From the NCBI RefSeq assembly GCF_029224025.1, contig NZ_CP119392.1, positions 3,371,001-3,435,000 of the forward strand: a DNA stretch of 64,000 bases, written 5' to 3'. The notes under the pieces were generated by a model. That model worked only from the letters and a program-made list of their open reading frames with translations, had not been told where the DNA came from and made no database searches. Position 1 is the first letter of the stretch. Every line of letters begins with the position of its first letter. Positions 56,184 to 64,000 of this stretch are shown piece by piece. Position numbers and translations under genes: made by a program. This DNA is from Rhodanobacter sp. AS-Z3. Its GTDB lineage: Bacteria > Pseudomonadota > Gammaproteobacteria > Xanthomonadales > Rhodanobacteraceae.

Positions 56184-57380
56184 TTGAACATCCCTCCGAT
56201 AAGTATTGCTGCGCTTACCTGGGCTGGTGCCGCTTCCGGCACCACGGCGCAGAGCTGGCGCATTGGTACCGTGCTGTCAGCCCGACCGCTGGGGGTAAAT
56301 CCGCAGGGGTTGCTGGTGTTGCAGGTTGGCGCAATGACGGTTGAGGCGGATGTGGCGCACGCCCAGTTGCCCTCCCAATTCCAGGTTCGGGTGCTCAACA
56401 TGGGCGCGCAACCCCAGTTGGAGATCCTCTCGCAAAGCCCGGACCCTACTTTCCAGCGCATGCTGCGTGAACGGCTGCCGCAACAGGACAGTTACGCCCC
56501 GTTGCTGGCTACTCTGTCGGCCTTGGCCCAGCGCCCTGCACTGCGCCAGCTGCCGCCAGACATCCGCACCGCACTTGCCGTGTTGGAGCAAGCGCTGAGC
56601 ACGCCTGCAGAGGTTACCCGCGGGGAAGGATTGCGGGAGGCGATCCGCAACAGCGGCATGTTCTTTGAGTCCGGCCTGCTCGCCCCCCAAGGCAACGGAC
56701 AACCGGCAGCGGGCGCCGATGACTGGAAAGGCGCCCTGCTGCGCCTGCTCGGCTTGCTCGACAAGCGGGTCGCGACGGCACCGCGCAACCCGAACGCCGC
56801 CGACAGCGCAACCGACAAAGGAACCACGGCACCGCTTCATCCCGACCGCGATAACGTCGATCCGCCGCTGCTGCAACGCGGGCTGCAACCCCAGGCGAGG
56901 CTGGGCCTGCCGCAGATGGCTGATGACGATGTAACGGCCCTGCTGAGCCGCTTGCATGGCGATGCCAAGGCCGCACTGGCACGGGTCGAGGTAGCACAGC
57001 TGGATGCCAGCGCCCATCCAGCCACCGCCTGGATTGTCGAGATTCCCGTGCGTGGCGAGGATGGCAATGATGTGCTTCAGGTAAAGCTGGAGCACGGCGC
57101 CGATGTAGTTGATGGCGCGCCGAGCTGGACCATGGGCTTTGCACTCGACCTGCCCGCACTCGGCCCGGTTCAGGGTGAGCTGCAGCTACGCGAGCCGCGC
57201 CTGTCGGTACGGTTGTGGGCAGAGCGCGTCGACACAGCGCAACGTCTGGAACAACAGTTCACCCCATTACGTCAGCGCCTGGCCGCGTGCGGCGTGCTGC
57301 TTGACCAGTTGAGCTGCCAGGTAGGCGTGCCGCAAACCCCGGGACGGAGCAGTGCACTGCTGCTGAAGGCAATCGCATGA
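56184..57380 (+). CDS. FliK-like flagellar hook-length control protein
   Basis: A 398-residue protein with low sequence conservation and a C-terminal hook-length-control-type domain (about 290-395; LQVKLEHGADVVDGAPSW, ELQLREPRLSVRLWAE, LRQRLAACGVLLDQL). FliK-family proteins set hook length and switch export through FlhB. Start: TTG at 56184 with AGGAA 7 nt upstream lies downstream of the sigma-28 promoter; the longer frame from 56073 begins before the promoter. Its stop overlaps the FlhB-like gene (ATGA), which supports the assignment. Confidence 0.75.
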   Translation: MNIPPISIAALTWAGAASGTTAQSWRIGTVLSARPLGVNPQGLLVLQVGAMTVEADVAHAQLPSQFQVRVLNMGAQPQLEILSQSPDPTFQRMLRERLPQQDSYAPLLATLSALAQRPALRQLPPDIRTALAVLEQALSTPAEVTRGEGLREAIRNSGMFFESGLLAPQGNGQPAAGADDWKGALLRLLGLLDKRVATAPRNPNAADSATDKGTTAPLHPDRDNVDPPLLQRGLQPQARLGLPQMADDDVTALLSRLHGDAKAALARVEVAQLDASAHPATAWIVEIPVRGEDGNDVLQVKLEHGADVVDGAPSWTMGFALDLPALGPVQGELQLREPRLSVRLWAERVDTAQRLEQQFTPLRQRLAACGVLLDQLSCQVGVPQTPGRSSALLLKAIA

Positions 57381-57628
57381 ACAGCCAACCACCTCTGCGC
57401 CGGGTCAGCCTGCGGCTGGCCAGTAGTAACGATGAAGTCAAACCGATGCAGGAACAGTCGCTGGAACTGCTGTTTGCGCGAGCCAGGGAAGCCGGCATAC
57501 CCCTACACCATGACGCCCAGATCGCTGCACTGCTCGCGGCCTTGCGCCTGCGCGACGACGTACCGGTTCAGTTGTACGCTTCCGCCGCGTCCGTGCTGGC
57601 AGCCATTTATGACGCTGCCGGGGAATAG
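57377..57628 (+). CDS. FlhB C-terminal-domain-like protein
   Basis: An 83-residue protein resembling the cytoplasmic C-terminal part of FlhB (AREAGIPLHHDAQIAALLAAL, VPVQLYASAASVLAAIY) without membrane helices or the NPTH autocleavage motif. Such FhlB-like proteins can replace the FlhB C-terminal fragment in export switching. ATGA coupling to fliK fits a joint role. The N-terminal 20 residues are not conserved. Confidence 0.8.
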   Translation: MNSQPPLRRVSLRLASSNDEVKPMQEQSLELLFARAREAGIPLHHDAQIAALLAALRLRDDVPVQLYASAASVLAAIYDAAGE

Positions 57629-57663
57629 CTCGGCCGCGTTCGATGCCGGTGGCGACCACAACC

Positions 57664-57727
57664 CGCTGTCATCAAGACTCGTTGCAATCAGGACTCGCTG
57701 TAATCAGGACTCGCTGTCATCAGGAAT
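57664..57727. repeat. Four imperfect 16-bp tandem repeats
   Basis: Units at 57664, 57680, 57696 and 57712 follow CGCTGTAATCAGGACT with one to three differences each. The array fills the gap between the convergent FlhB-like and DUF2802 genes and reaches over the DUF2802 stop codon. Confidence 0.8.
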
Positions 57728-58100
57728 TGGCGGGATGCATCTGCATGACCAGCCGGGCCTCGTCGCGAGACAACCCGCAACGGCTCACCAGATGTTCGAG
57801 GTCGGCGCCTTCGCGCGCCAGTTGCTGCGCCAGTTCATAAGCCTGATGCGTGGGCGGCGGTGGCGCCTGTTCGATCTGCTGCATCTGCTGTTCGATCTGC
57901 TGCATCTGCCGCTCCACTCGCCCCAGCGCGGTGACCAGCATTGAAGTGGGCACGTCGGTACAGGCTGCTTGTGAGGTCTCGTGCGACAACAAGTCGATGC
58001 GTTGCTGCAACTGCATCGATTGCCGCCACAAACGCAACAGCAGAGCCGACTGCAGCACCGCCAGCAACAGCAATACGGAAACGCCTAGTTCAAGCCACAT
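57720..58100 (-). CDS. DUF2802 membrane-anchored protein
   Basis: A 126-residue protein. One N-terminal membrane helix (ELGVSVLLLLAVLQSALLL) precedes a coiled-coil stretch with a direct repeat MQQIEQ. The C-terminal DUF2802 motif (AYELAQQLAREGADLEHLV, RCGLSRDEARLVMQMH) resembles a helix-turn-helix-like fold. The gene typically ends flagellar che clusters after cheW in Pseudomonas-type genomes; its role is unknown. The ATG at 58100 lies inside cheW (10-nt overlap). Confidence 0.82.
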   Translation of the reverse strand: MWLELGVSVLLLLAVLQSALLLRLWRQSMQLQQRIDLLSHETSQAACTDVPTSMLVTALGRVERQMQQIEQQMQQIEQAPPPPTHQAYELAQQLAREGADLEHLVSRCGLSRDEARLVMQMHPANS

Positions 58101-58566
58101 GACCAGCGTCTCCGCGCAGTCGACACAGTCGGGATACGTCGAGCATGGCCACAAAACCACCCTGCCAGGACATCACGCCCGTTACCGGATCATCACTGCG
58201 GCTGGCTCGACCCGGCGGTGGCGGCTCGATGGTGATGCCATCAGTACTCAGCAGCTCGCCGATGGCGTCCACCCGGACGCCCACCAGATGGCCACCATGC
58301 ACCAGCATGACAATGCGCACGCGGGTCAGATCTTTAGTGGGCTGCGGCACACCCATCCGCCGGCAACCATCCAGTACCGGAACGATCCGTCCACGCAGAT
58401 GGCGCACACCCAGCACATCGTCAGGAGCACCCGGCACCGGCGTGACATCACCGTCACGAATCACTTCGTTCACCGCAATCAGAGGCACGGCGTAAAGTTG
58501 CGCGCCGATTTGGAACGACAGCCATTGCCGGCTAGCCTGCGCAGAGGCGGACTCGATGGCGCTCAT
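58090..58566 (-). CDS. Second CheW-type coupling protein
   Basis: A 158-residue CheW homologue (WLSFQIGAQLYAVPLIAVNEVI, VRHLRGRIVPVLD). It is divergent from the cheW at 49429. Its place after motB matches the flagellar chemotaxis cluster of pseudomonads, where it would couple receptors to the second CheA. Confidence 0.92.
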   Translation of the reverse strand: MSAIESASAQASRQWLSFQIGAQLYAVPLIAVNEVIRDGDVTPVPGAPDDVLGVRHLRGRIVPVLDGCRRMGVPQPTKDLTRVRIVMLVHGGHLVGVRVDAIGELLSTDGITIEPPPPGRASRSDDPVTGVMSWQGGFVAMLDVSRLCRLRGDAGHVA

Positions 58567-58605
58567 TCAGGCATCCTGCGGTCATTGAAAAAAGTCATCT
58601 GGATT

Positions 58606-59661
58606 CTAGCGGTCCGGACCGGCACGTCGCGGTATTGAACGAGACGTTTCCACAACAGCCGCTGGTGAATGTTCGGCAGACTGCGCCTCAACCGCGATGT
58701 CGGATGGCGTAGTCGGCAACCTGGAGCGAGCGATGACCACGGGTGGCAACGTCGGGCGGGCCAATGCCGCAGGCAGATTGTCGGTTACGGGCGTCGGCCC
58801 TGGGGCAGCGGCAATATCGTGCAGATCGTTGGCGTCAGTCTCTTCGCGCTGAGGTTTCGTCTGGTCATTCATCACCACGACAATTACCCGCCGATTCTGG
58901 TTACGGCCTGCCACGGTGGCATTGTCGGTCACCGGCCGCACTTCACCCCAACCGATGATGCCCAGGCGGGCGGGGTCGACGCCGCTGGCGGCAAACAGAC
59001 GCGCCACGCTGGCCGCCCGTGCTGCTGACAATTCCCAGTTCGACGGAAACTGCAGCGTGTTGATCGGAACATTGTCGGTAAAGCCTTCCACCCGTAACGG
59101 ATTCGGGAATGGCGCGAGAATTGTGGCCAAATTACTCAGTACCGCGTTGGCCGTCGTGGACAGCTGAGCCACCCCGCTGGGAAACAGAATGTCGGTGCGA
59201 ATTTCGATCTCCAGCCCATCCTGCTTGCGCCGCACGACCACCATCTTCTGCTCGATCAGCGGCTGCAATGCCTGGCGAACCTGATTTTCGATTCGCTGGA
59301 GGTTCTTCTGCTCCAGTTTGTCGTTGCCGACGCCGGGACGGCTGCCTGCACCGGCTACCGGTGGCGGCCGCAACGCTATCGGCAGCGCAACCGGGCTGAC
59401 CGCCGCGCCGGTTTGCTTGACCGACACTGCCGCCGACGTATTCACCTTGCCCGGCGTGGCCGGCGAGGGCGCGGCAGTGCTGCCGCTGGAACCATTGAAT
59501 GCCTGTATGAGTGAATTGGACATCACCCGGTACTTGCCTTCATTGACCACCGACACCGCGTACATCACCACAAAGAACGCAAGCAACAAGGTCATCAGGT
59601 CGGCATAGGGGATGGCCCATGCTTCGTGATTGAGGTGCTCCTCGTGCTTGTGCTTCCTCAT
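58606..59661 (-). CDS. motB: Flagellar stator protein MotB (MotD-type)
   Basis: A 351-residue stator B subunit. One N-terminal helix has the proton-binding Asp (AWAIPYADLMTLLLAFFVVMY). The periplasmic OmpA-like peptidoglycan-binding domain is about 150-275 (VEGFTDNVPINTLQFPSNWE, GWGEVRPVTDNATVAGRNQNRR). A Pro/Ala-rich tail of ~75 residues is unusual in length. The start overlaps the motA stop (ATGA). Confidence 0.94.
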   Translation of the reverse strand: MRKHKHEEHLNHEAWAIPYADLMTLLLAFFVVMYAVSVVNEGKYRVMSNSLIQAFNGSSGSTAAPSPATPGKVNTSAAVSVKQTGAAVSPVALPIALRPPPVAGAGSRPGVGNDKLEQKNLQRIENQVRQALQPLIEQKMVVVRRKQDGLEIEIRTDILFPSGVAQLSTTANAVLSNLATILAPFPNPLRVEGFTDNVPINTLQFPSNWELSAARAASVARLFAASGVDPARLGIIGWGEVRPVTDNATVAGRNQNRRVIVVVMNDQTKPQREETDANDLHDIAAAPGPTPVTDNLPAALARPTLPPVVIARSRLPTTPSDIAVEAQSAEHSPAAVVETSRSIPRRAGPDR

Positions 59662-60404
59662 TCGATGTAACCCTGCAGGCGGGTCTGAATCTGCCTTGGA
59701 TTGTCTCCTTGCGCGATCGACACCAGCCCTTCAATTAAAATTTCGCGCATGAGGGACTGCTTGCCCACCAGCGCCTTCAGCCGTGCCGCCATGGGCAACA
59801 TGAACATATTGGCCAAGGCCACACCATAGATTGTGGCGACAAATGCTGCCGCAATACCGTGACCCAGTTTGCTCGGATCAGACAGATTCTGCATGACCGC
59901 CATCAGGCCCATCACGGCACCGATAATCCCCAGCGTGGGTGAATAGATGCCGGCGTTCTCGTAGACCTTGGCACCAGCCAGATCGATCGCTTCGCGGGTG
60001 CTCATGTCGACTTCCAGCACGCTGCGAATGGCGTCTGGCTCGCCACCATCAACCAGCAATTGCAAACCTTTGCTGATGAACGGGTCCTTCTCGACCTCAA
60101 TCTGTGGCTCCAGCCCGAGCAGACCCTGGCGACGGGTGATTTCGCTCCAGCCCACCACCCGGCTGATCAGGTCATGCGGCCGATGCTTCGGCGTCTGGTA
60201 GACCATTTTCGCCATCGACAGCGCACGCTTGATTACGGTGCCCTGGTTCTGCACCAGCAAAGCCGCCAGCGTGCCGAAGAACACGATCACGAAGGCCGCC
60301 GGATTCCACAGCGCTTCCACTGTTGAGCCCTTGAGGATGGTGCCAAGAATGATCACCACAAACCCTAGGATCGTACCGGCGGTGCTTATTCTGTCCATGG
60401 CCAT
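59658..60404 (-). CDS. motA: Flagellar stator protein MotA (MotC-type)
   Basis: A 248-residue stator A subunit with four membrane segments. The conserved proline-containing segment SPTLGIIGAVMGLMAVM and ATIYGVALANMFMLPMA are typical, with a charged cytoplasmic loop between helices 2 and 3. It starts one base inside the cheA stop (TGATG). Confidence 0.95.
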   Translation of the reverse strand: MAMDRISTAGTILGFVVIILGTILKGSTVEALWNPAAFVIVFFGTLAALLVQNQGTVIKRALSMAKMVYQTPKHRPHDLISRVVGWSEITRRQGLLGLEPQIEVEKDPFISKGLQLLVDGGEPDAIRSVLEVDMSTREAIDLAGAKVYENAGIYSPTLGIIGAVMGLMAVMQNLSDPSKLGHGIAAAFVATIYGVALANMFMLPMAARLKALVGKQSLMREILIEGLVSIAQGDNPRQIQTRLQGYIE

Positions 60405-62275
60405 CAGCCTTCCAATTGCAGCGCAGCAAACAACTCACCCGTGCCCGCAACCAGGCCAGCCAGATCCATCACCAGCGCCAGCCGGCCATCACCGGTGACG
60501 GTGGCACCGGCGATGCCGGAAACGTCCACGAACAACGGACCGAGCGGTTTGACGATGACGTCTTCGCGACCCAGCACTTCATGCACCATGCAACCGATGC
60601 GCTGATGGCCAATATGCAGCACCACCACATGCCGCGCCGCACCCGGCTCAACTCCGACCCACAGCGAAAGATCCGCCAATGGCAGGGCGCGACCGCGATG
60701 ATCAGCCACGAGCCGGCCATCCAGCTCGCGATCCTGACCCTCGGTCAGTTCGAATACCTCGGCCACGTTGCCCAGTGGCAACGCCAGCAAACGGGTCTCC
60801 ACGCGCACCATCAGCACCCGCAAAACAGCCAGCGTCAGCGGCACGGTCAGTTCGAGCTCACTGCCCTTGCCCAGTCGCGACTGCACGCGCAAGGTGCCAC
60901 CCAGTTCGGCTACGCGGGTCTTCACCACGTCCATGCCGACGCCTCGACCGGAGATGTCCGATACGGTTGCCGCCGTGCTGAAGCCGGGCCTGAAAATCAG
61001 TTCAAAGCATTCGTTCTCACTCAAACGTGCTGCCTGGGCGCTGTCGATCACACCTTTTTCGACGGCCTTGCGGCGCAGTACTTCCGGGTCCATGCCCTTG
61101 CCGTCATCGCTGACGGAAATCACGATGCGCTCGCCACGCTGGCTGGCCGACAGGCAAATACGGCCCTTGCGCGGCTTGCCCATTTGCTCGCGGTCGTCCG
61201 GCATTTCAACGCCGTGATCCAGCGCGTTGCGCAGCAGATGGATCAGCGGATCGGCAAGCGCCTCGACCAGGCTGCGATCCAGATCGGTACCCTCGCCCTC
61301 AAGCACCAGCTCTATATCCTTGCCCAGCTGTCGCGCCAGATCGCGCACGATCCGCGGGAAGCGTTGAAACAGGCGACCGACCGGCTGCATGCGCATGCCC
61401 ATGGCCGCGCCCTGCAGGTCGTCCGTCACCCGGTCCAGCTCGCTGGCTGCGGCAGCCAACGTGTCGTCACCGAGGCGGGCCGCCAGGCTCAACAATCGAT
61501 TTCGCACCAATACCAGTTCACCTGCGTGATTGACCAGCAAGTCCAGTCGCGCGGTATCCACACGTACCGAATTTTCTGCCGCCACGGCTTGTCGAGCAGC
61601 CGGTGCGGGAGCGGCATCCGTCGGTGCCGATACGGCTGGCGACTCGGGAGCCGCAGCGGGCGCCGCCACATTCGAGATGTGCTTGCCATGCAGCGAATCC
61701 AGCAGCGCCTCGAATTCATCATCATCGATGGTTTTGCTTGCTGCCGGCGCAATCGCCACCGGCGCCGGCTCGACTGTGCCAGGCACGGCATTGCCGTACA
61801 TGCTGTCCAGCAGCGCTTCGAATTCGTCGTCGTTGATCGGCGCACTGTCTGCCACCGGTGCTGCCACCGGCGCCGCTGCCACTACCGGGGCAACGACGCG
61901 GGGCAGCAACGATTTCAACAGTGCCGGCGGCGGCATCTTCAAGGCCGTATCGGCGCTGACTGCAGCCATCATCTCGTTGAGCAGATCAAGCGACTGCAAC
62001 AACGCATCCATGTGATTGGCGTCCAGCGCAACCTTGCCGTTGCGAGCTTCGTTGAGCAGATCTTCGGCATGGTGGCAAAGCAGCACCATCGGCTCCAGCG
62101 CAAGAAAGCCAGCGCCACCTTTCACCGTATGGAACGCCCGAAACACCGCGTTCAGCAATTCGCTGTCACGTGGCGCTGTTTCCAGCGCCACCAGCTGCTC
62201 GCTGAGGCGCTCCAGCAATTCGCCGGCCTCGACCAGAAAATCCTGGCGTAGCTCGAGGTCGAATTCGGCACTCAT
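60404..62275 (-). CDS. cheA: Flagellar chemotaxis histidine kinase CheA
   Basis: A 623-residue CheA of the cheY-cheZ-cheA-mot cluster. P1 has the phospho-His in FRAFHTVKGGAGF (about residue 48). In place of a folded P2 is an Ala/Pro-rich linker (about 130-240) that carries DDEFEALLDS twice. P3, P4 (LLRNALDHGVEM, DDGKGMD, GRGVGMDVV) and P5 follow. The ATG at 62275 (MSAEFDLELRQ) is preferred over 62380. Only 13 nt separate it from the cheZ stop. Confidence 0.95.
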   Translation of the reverse strand: MSAEFDLELRQDFLVEAGELLERLSEQLVALETAPRDSELLNAVFRAFHTVKGGAGFLALEPMVLLCHHAEDLLNEARNGKVALDANHMDALLQSLDLLNEMMAAVSADTALKMPPPALLKSLLPRVVAPVVAAAPVAAPVADSAPINDDEFEALLDSMYGNAVPGTVEPAPVAIAPAASKTIDDDEFEALLDSLHGKHISNVAAPAAAPESPAVSAPTDAAPAPAARQAVAAENSVRVDTARLDLLVNHAGELVLVRNRLLSLAARLGDDTLAAAASELDRVTDDLQGAAMGMRMQPVGRLFQRFPRIVRDLARQLGKDIELVLEGEGTDLDRSLVEALADPLIHLLRNALDHGVEMPDDREQMGKPRKGRICLSASQRGERIVISVSDDGKGMDPEVLRRKAVEKGVIDSAQAARLSENECFELIFRPGFSTAATVSDISGRGVGMDVVKTRVAELGGTLRVQSRLGKGSELELTVPLTLAVLRVLMVRVETRLLALPLGNVAEVFELTEGQDRELDGRLVADHRGRALPLADLSLWVGVEPGAARHVVVLHIGHQRIGCMVHEVLGREDVIVKPLGPLFVDVSGIAGATVTGDGRLALVMDLAGLVAGTGELFAALQLEG

Positions 62276-62288
62276 CGGGACCCGGTCC

Positions 62289-62927
62289 TCAAAATCCGAA
62301 TTCGCTGAGCAGCCGATCGGCCTCTTCCTGACTGGATATCTTGGCCACGCTGGCAGGCATTTCGCTGCCAGCCAACGCACCGGTCAAGCGCACCAGTTCC
62401 AGCAAGGTCGATTCCACCGTGCCGATAAACCCATCGACTTTCTTGATGCGCTGTCCGGTCAGATCCTGCCACGACTGCGCCACGACCATGTCGGCAAGAC
62501 CGTCGCGACAGTTGGCGGCGAAGGTGGTCGACTCACGTGCCAGCGCGGTGGCTGCCGCGTCGGGAGACTTTTCAAGCAGAGTGACGGCATTGCCGATCAG
62601 CGAATCCGCCTGAGGACTGATCCGTTCGGCAAAATCGATGGTGCCATGCGCGGCCTTGCTGCTCAGCTCCAACGCTTCCTGCAGATACAAACGGGCATTG
62701 GCAACGTTACCGGGGAAGCCTTCCTGGGCAAGATCACCACCCAAGCGGCGCACGGCATCGTGCAGGTCGCGGGCGAGCTGGCCGAGTGCGCGGAACATGT
62801 GCTGTTCGCGCTGACGCACCATCACGTCGAGGGCGTGTTCGAAGGCTGGACCTTCGGGACTGTTCAGCAGGTCGCGCAACTCGACGGGCAGATCTTCGCT
62901 GATCGCGGTGTCATTCGTGGTGCTCAT
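62289..62927 (-). CDS. cheZ: CheY-P phosphatase CheZ
   Basis: CheZ dephosphorylates CheY-P. The 212-residue four-helix protein has catalytic Asp155 and Gln159 ([14 protein letters not shown]). It ends [11 protein letters not shown], the amphipathic CheY-binding tail. The start overlaps the cheY stop as ATGA. Confidence 0.95.
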   Translation of the reverse strand: MSTTNDTAISEDLPVELRDLLNSPEGPAFEHALDVMVRQREQHMFRALGQLARDLHDAVRRLGGDLAQEGFPGNVANARLYLQEALELSSKAAHGTIDFAERISPQADSLIGNAVTLLEKSPDAAATALARESTTFAANCRDGLADMVVAQSWQDLTGQRIKKVDGFIGTVESTLLELVRLTGALAGSEMPASVAKISSQEEADRLLSEFGF

Positions 62928-63319
62928 GCTGTTGCCCCGCTGGCGGCAATGCGCTCGAAGATCTTGGTGAGCTTTTCCTTGAGCGTATCGGCAGTGAACG
63001 GCTTGACGACATAGCCATTAACGCCAGCCTGGGCGGCTGCGATGATCTGCTCGCGGTTGTTCTCGGCGGTGACCATCAACACCGGCATACCCTTCAGCGA
63101 CGGCTCGGCACGGATCGCCCGCAGCAAGTCGATGCCCGTCATGTTCGGCATGTTCCAGTCGGTCACGACCAGATCAAACGGATTGTTGCGGAGCATGACG
63201 AGCGCGTTCTCGCCATCGTCGGCCTCCTGGATCAACGTGTTGGTGAAGCCAAGTTCCACCAGCAAGTTGCGAACGATTCGCCGCATGGTGGAAAAATCAT
63301 CTACCACCAGGATTTTCAT
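62924..63319 (-). CDS. cheY: Flagellar motor response regulator CheY
   Basis: A 131-residue receiver closely matching E. coli CheY: Asp7-Asp8, [12 protein letters not shown], Asp54 in [10 protein letters not shown], Thr84 (LMVTAE) and Lys106 (YVVKPFTA). The start may be the ATG at 63319 or a TTG nine bases upstream, which is better placed behind GGAGAG. The frame open to 63472 is not coding. Confidence 0.95.
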   Translation of the reverse strand: MKILVVDDFSTMRRIVRNLLVELGFTNTLIQEADDGENALVMLRNNPFDLVVTDWNMPNMTGIDLLRAIRAEPSLKGMPVLMVTAENNREQIIAAAQAGVNGYVVKPFTADTLKEKLTKIFERIAASGATA

Positions 63320-63395
63320 GTTCTTGTCCAACGCTCTCTCCACATGCGCTACAGGGCCATTCGCGGCCCTTGAAATGGTCAGATGCCGCGGCTGA

Positions 63396-64000
63396 TCAGC
63401 CGCGCCAGCCGGTAAGTCTTGCGCGAAGCCGGAGCACGGACTGCCCATGGATCTGGCAGACACGTGATTCACTCACCCCCAGCACCGCGCCAATTTCCTT
63501 CAGGTTCAATTCCTGCTCGTAGTACAACGACATCACCAGTTGCTCGCGCTCGGGCAGGCTGGTGATCGCTTCGGCCAGCGCATCCCGCATGCCATCACGC
63601 TCGATGCTGTCCTCGGGACCCAGACTGCCCTCGTCGGCAACATCCATGACTCCACTTTCTTCCCCGTCATCCGAGGCGGTCAGGCTGAGCAAACGCACAC
63701 ATGCCGCATCGGCCAGTACCTGGTGATATTCCTCGGCACTGATGCCGAGCCGTCGCATAACCTCCTTCTCATCCGCTTCCGCGCCGGTTTCCGTTTCGAC
63801 CTGACGAATCATCTCCGCCACTTCGCGAGTCTTGCGATGCACCGAGCGGGGAGCCCAGTCCGTGCGTCGCAACTCGTCCAGCATGGCGCCGCGTATGCGA
63901 ATACCCGCATACGTCTCGAAACTGGCCCCTCGATCCTGGGCAAAATTTCGCGATGCTTCCAGCAAACCGATCATTCCCGACTGAATCAAATCTCCCACAT
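63396..64000 (-). CDS. fliA: Flagellar sigma factor sigma-28 (5' part cut by window edge)
   Basis: The C-terminal ~200 residues of FliA. Region 2 is [18 protein letters not shown], then [20 protein letters not shown]. Region 3 follows, and region 4 has [20 protein letters not shown] and the helix-turn-helix [20 protein letters not shown]. Region 1.2 and the start lie outside the window. It precedes cheY-cheZ-cheA and is the expected reader of the four sigma-28 promoters seen at 42.9, 50.0, 56.0 and 56.1 kb. Confidence 0.95.
   Translation of the reverse strand, partial: VGDLIQSGMIGLLEASRNFAQDRGASFETYAGIRIRGAMLDELRRTDWAPRSVHRKTREVAEMIRQVETETGAEADEKEVMRRLGISAEEYHQVLADAACVRLLSLTASDDGEESGVMDVADEGSLGPEDSIERDGMRDALAEAITSLPEREQLVMSLYYEQELNLKEIGAVLGVSESRVCQIHGQSVLRLRARLTGWRG

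Noticed and set aside
57664..57727. Possible CRISPR array
   Set aside because: The 16-bp units are directly abutting with no unique spacers, so this is a simple tandem repeat.
60416..62251. 611-residue open frame on the plus strand
   Set aside because: Antisense shadow of the flagellar cheA; His/Gln/Arg-rich composition typical of reversed GC-rich coding DNA.

Overview
The window comes from a high-G+C gammaproteobacterium of the Xanthomonadales, most likely Rhodanobacteraceae (Rhodanobacter or Dyella type). The case rests on protein resemblance and content: a three-domain copper nitrite reductase with a C-terminal cytochrome c, an Oar-type TonB-dependent receptor, a bc1-sspA-sspB block, miaB-phoH-ybeY-corC, and a large chemotaxis and flagellar region. 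This is recognition from memory, not a database search. Nearly every base is coding and most gene borders overlap as ATGA or GTGA, so long co-transcribed runs are expected. No insertion sequence, prophage, CRISPR array or rRNA was seen. There is one tRNA, tRNA-Asn(GTT).

Region 1 (1-8 kb, minus strand) is central metabolism: the deoxynucleoside salvage operon deoC-deoA-deoB (deoB cut by the window edge), a hemolysin III-type membrane protein, the unsaturated fatty-acid pair fabA-fabB, and the NAD genes nadA-nadB. Region 2 (8-13.5 kb, minus strand) is a nitrite-respiration island. It holds an FNR-type regulator with four candidate cluster cysteines, the lipoprotein nitrite reductase NirK, an alginate-export-type porin, a DUF2249 protein and a polytopic NnrS/heme-copper-like membrane protein. 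FNR/DNR-like boxes (TTGAY-N4-RTCAN) lie upstream of nirK, the porin, DUF2249 and, unexpectedly, fabA-fabB.

Region 3 (13.7-25.5 kb) has tRNA-Asn, the nucleotide nucleosidase ppnN, a large TonB-dependent receptor, marC, a degenerate short-chain dehydrogenase, grxD, sodB, a SulP transporter, purE-purK and a Trm112-like protein. Region 4 (25.5-42.7 kb) has a DUF1631 protein with nadC, DUF3301, sspA-sspB downstream of the cytochrome bc1 operon petABC, a DegS-type protease, a lytic transglycosylase, miaB-phoH-ybeY-corC, an Lnb-like (DUF4105) protein where lnt often sits, corA and a NUDIX hydrolase.

Region 5 (42.9-64 kb) is motility and chemotaxis, in two arms. The first (43.5-56 kb, minus strand) encodes a complete adaptation pathway: STAS, CheY, CheA with a P2 domain, two xWxxF-tailed receptors, CheW, CheR, CheD, CheB, a third receptor-like protein and a second STAS protein, with an outer-membrane protein inserted. 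The second (57.7-64 kb, minus strand) is fliA-cheY-cheZ-cheA-motA-motB-cheW-DUF2802. It has CheZ but no CheB or CheR. A FliK-like and an FlhB C-terminal-like gene lie between the arms on the plus strand. Four sequences match the sigma-28 promoter with exact 11-bp spacers, upstream of cheW, the STAS-cheY-cheA operon, fliK and a small secreted protein of unknown function.
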